DNA from: Leeuwenhoekiella sp.
GTDB lineage: Bacteria > Bacteroidota > Bacteroidia > Flavobacteriales > Flavobacteriaceae
Assembly (NCBI GenBank): GCA_002708845.1
Contig: PAPI01000004.1
Location: 248,001-312,000 of the forward strand
DNA: 64,000 nt
Reading direction: 5' to 3'
Part shown: piece after piece, positions 61,994 to 64,000 of the stretch
Layout: the number at the start of each line of letters is the position of its first letter
How positions within the stretch are numbered: the stretch's first letter is position 1
The notes under the pieces: model-generated
What the model saw: the letters and a program-made list of their open reading frames with translations, nothing else
The model's database searches: none
Told to the model about the DNA's origin: nothing
Made by a program: the position numbers and the translations under genes

Positions 61994-63349
61994 ATGGGAA
62001 TTGAACATTATGATCTGTTTATTATTGGCACCGGCAATGCTGGCAAACACGTGGCTTACGATGCCGTTGATGCAGGTATGTCTGTGGCTATTGCAGATAA
62101 TAGAGAGTACGGCGGAACCTGCGCCAATCGCGGCTGTGATCCCAAAAAAGTTCTGGTAGGTATTACCGAAGTTTTAGAACGCAGCATTGATATGCAGGGT
62201 AAAGGGGTTTGCGACTTACCCAGAATAGATTGGTCAGATCTAATAGCATTTAAAAAAACATTTACCGAAGCGGTACCTTTTACCACAGAGCGAAAACTGG
62301 AGGATTTGGGAATTAAGCTCTACCATCAATCTCCAAAATTTTTAGACGAAAAAACACTTTCTGTAGAAGGAAAGACGGTGACTGCAGATAAAATTGTGAT
62401 TGCAACCGGAAACATTCCACTAGAGCTGAAAATCCCCGGAAGGGAACACTTGCTCATTAGTGATGATTTTCTGAAGCTTGAGGCCTTACCTGAAAGTATG
62501 ATTTTTGTGGGCTCAGGCTACATCGGGATGGAGTTCGCCCATATCGCCGCCCGTTGTGGGGTAGATGTAACCTTAGTAGATGTAAACGACCGCATCCTTT
62601 CTAATTTTGATGAAAATCTGGCTACCTATCTCCAGGAAAATTCACGACAGTTGGGAATCAAATTTATTTTTAACGCCCGCGCCACGGCAGTCGAAAAATT
62701 GCGCAAGAATTACCGGGTTACCCTAGATGTTGACGGTAAAGAAAAAGAGATTAAAGCCGAGATGGTTTTTAATACTGCGGGTCGGGTACCGGCTATTGCT
62801 GATTTGGATTTAGAAAAAGGAAATGTCGCCTTCTCAAACCGCGGGGTTACCATTAATGAGTATACCCAAAGTACTACAAACCCAAATGTGTATGCCTGTG
62901 GGGACGTTGCTGTCAGCGGAGAATTACCGCTTACGCCCATAGCACACCAGGAAGCGCGTATTACCGCAAAAAATATCCTTAAGGGCGAAAATTATATGAA
63001 ACTCGATGTACCGCCTACACCTTCGGTGGTATTTACGCAGCCCCAATTGGCGATGGTCGGGATGAACGAAAAGCAGGCGCGTGATGCTGGTTATGATTTT
63101 GTGGTCAAAGAGCAAAACGTACCCGACTGGTATAACTCCAAGCGCATGAATCAAAACTGCTATGCGTTTAAAACTATTGTAGACAAAGAGACCGGTTATG
63201 TATTAGGCGCACACCTCCTTAGCTGGGATGCCGCCGAAACCATCAACATGTTTGTAATGGCGATGTGCGGTAAGCTTGATGTAAACACCCTAAAGGGAAT
63301 GGTATTTACCTATCCTAGTTGGGCGAGTGATATAAAGTCTATGATTTAG
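61994..63349 (+). CDS. FAD/NAD(P)-dependent disulfide oxidoreductase-like protein lacking the usual catalytic His
   Basis: A 451-aa flavoprotein of the glutathione reductase/dihydrolipoamide dehydrogenase superfamily. FAD motif IIGTGNAGKHVA, redox-active cysteines in GGTCANRGCDPKK, NAD motif VGSGYIGMEFAH, second FAD contact VYACGDVA. In classic members the C-terminus carries an HPT...E active-site base; here the matching stretch reads VFTYPSWASDIKSM, with no His and no Glu. The Cys pair could still relay electrons, but the substrate side differs, so the reaction is unknown. Confidence 0.9.
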   Translation: MGIEHYDLFIIGTGNAGKHVAYDAVDAGMSVAIADNREYGGTCANRGCDPKKVLVGITEVLERSIDMQGKGVCDLPRIDWSDLIAFKKTFTEAVPFTTERKLEDLGIKLYHQSPKFLDEKTLSVEGKTVTADKIVIATGNIPLELKIPGREHLLISDDFLKLEALPESMIFVGSGYIGMEFAHIAARCGVDVTLVDVNDRILSNFDENLATYLQENSRQLGIKFIFNARATAVEKLRKNYRVTLDVDGKEKEIKAEMVFNTAGRVPAIADLDLEKGNVAFSNRGVTINEYTQSTTNPNVYACGDVAVSGELPLTPIAHQEARITAKNILKGENYMKLDVPPTPSVVFTQPQLAMVGMNEKQARDAGYDFVVKEQNVPDWYNSKRMNQNCYAFKTIVDKETGYVLGAHLLSWDAAETINMFVMAMCGKLDVNTLKGMVFTYPSWASDIKSMI

Positions 63350-64000
63350 AAAACACCTATTTGCTTAAACCGTTCATATAACAGATTACCGATTAAGTAA
63401 TAGCCTATTTCGTTAAAGTGGACGCTATCACCAAGAAGCTGTGGTGGACATTTACCGGATTCGATTGCTTGTAGATCCTCAGAGGTAGGGTTAAGTTGTG
63501 CGTCTGCCAGGCCTCTGTTGACCATATATTTTCTGAGGTTAAGATAATTTGCTCCAAATTCTTTTTCCATCAATAATTCCAATGGTTTTCTATAAGACTC
63601 AGAACCTGTATGAAGACCTAATATCAGATAATTAGGACTACCGCTGAAATCAATCATCTTTTTCAACTGAGTTGCTAAATCTTGAGGAGAAGACCAACCT
63701 CCATTTTGACCTATAAAGAAAATATTTGCATAATTGTTCCGAAAATTACGCATCGAAGAAGTGAAGATTATAGATCTTTTCGGAATATTAATAGTTTTAT
63801 CAATATTTATATTTCTAGCAAGAGTATATGAACCATTGGGATCATTCCACGATTTTCCGGTCCACTTCAAAAAGTATTTATCGCCATCAATGATGCAAGA
63901 ATTAACTGAAGAACTACCTCCTTGAAGCAAAGGTCGAATAGCAGAATCGTCATATAAACTCTGAATATTTGGCTGAGAAAAGTTGCCAACTATAATTTCA
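63346..64000 (-). CDS. SGNH/GDSL-like hydrolase, partial at the right edge
   Basis: The reading frame is open to the window end, so the N-terminus is missing; the visible part is about 217 residues. The block LLGDSVHFNEIGYYLIGNLLYERF near the C-terminus is the D-x2-H catalytic motif of SGNH esterases, and VGNFSQPNI lies near the open end. The middle (FFIGQNGGW, YLILGLHTGS) also fits. Possibly a polysaccharide O-acetylesterase, but the Gly/Ser block is not fully seen. It overlaps the end of the FAD enzyme gene tail to tail by 4 bp. Confidence 0.75.
   Translation of the reverse strand, partial: EIIVGNFSQPNIQSLYDDSAIRPLLQGGSSSVNSCIIDGDKYFLKWTGKSWNDPNGSYTLARNINIDKTINIPKRSIIFTSSMRNFRNNYANIFFIGQNGGWSSPQDLATQLKKMIDFSGSPNYLILGLHTGSESYRKPLELLMEKEFGANYLNLRKYMVNRGLADAQLNPTSEDLQAIESGKCPPQLLGDSVHFNEIGYYLIGNLLYERFKQIGVF

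Overview
The window is chromosomal DNA from a member of the Bacteroidota, most likely a flavobacterium (family Flavobacteriaceae). Several things point there: promoter-like sequences of the TAnnTTTG type, several TTG starts, many small lipoproteins with a 'SCK/SCD' lipobox, a FeoA-FeoB-FeoB-associated cluster, an acetate symporter paired with a DUF4212 subunit, class Ia ribonucleotide reductase, and a curlin-repeat amyloid protein. Genes are dense and mostly housekeeping. I saw one tRNA (Asn), no rRNA and no CRISPR array.

Layout. 1-5455: metal uptake (Nramp-USP fusion cut by the window edge, ZIP transporter, FeoAB plus the small FeoB-associated protein). 5818-8293: SCO1/SenC copper protein, RseP-type site-2 protease, tRNA-Asn. 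8419-9396: an HNH restriction-like endonuclease beside the tRNA. 9562-13486: cupin, a membrane protein/XRE regulator pair with a palindromic operator candidate, a TVP38-type protein, PlsC, an HD phosphohydrolase. 13896-17557: nrdB-nrdA with a palindrome in the leader. 17785-25777: Pit phosphate transporter, a MORN-like secreted protein, three divergent paralogous lipoproteins, an M13 peptidase. 25930-31917: ACT-like protein divergent from aspartate kinase, Rossmann protein, M28 peptidase, CBS protein.

32205-37313 is an A+T-rich three-gene accessory island: a 905-aa protein with two GHKL ATPase modules (one HSP90/MORC-like, one histidine-kinase core with a candidate phospho-His), a receiver-like partner with an unassigned C-terminal half, and a C5-cytosine DNA methyltransferase. 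The genes overlap head to tail. This looks like a signal-transducing, restriction-related defence system that I cannot match to a named type, and it is the main candidate for something undescribed.

37310-41017 returns to core genes. 41206-43699 is a complete IS1595-like element with imperfect 27-bp terminal inverted repeats and a perfect 8-bp target duplication. It carries a KilA-N passenger gene and a small antisense coiled-coil gene behind a 20-bp palindrome. After ssb and the curlin-repeat gene come an acetate-use block (acs, VOC protein, symporter, DUF4212 subunit), a lipoprotein, a histone-deacetylase-like enzyme, tex, metG, an LD-carboxypeptidase, yraN, mfd, two oxidoreductases and, cut by the right edge, an SGNH-like hydrolase.
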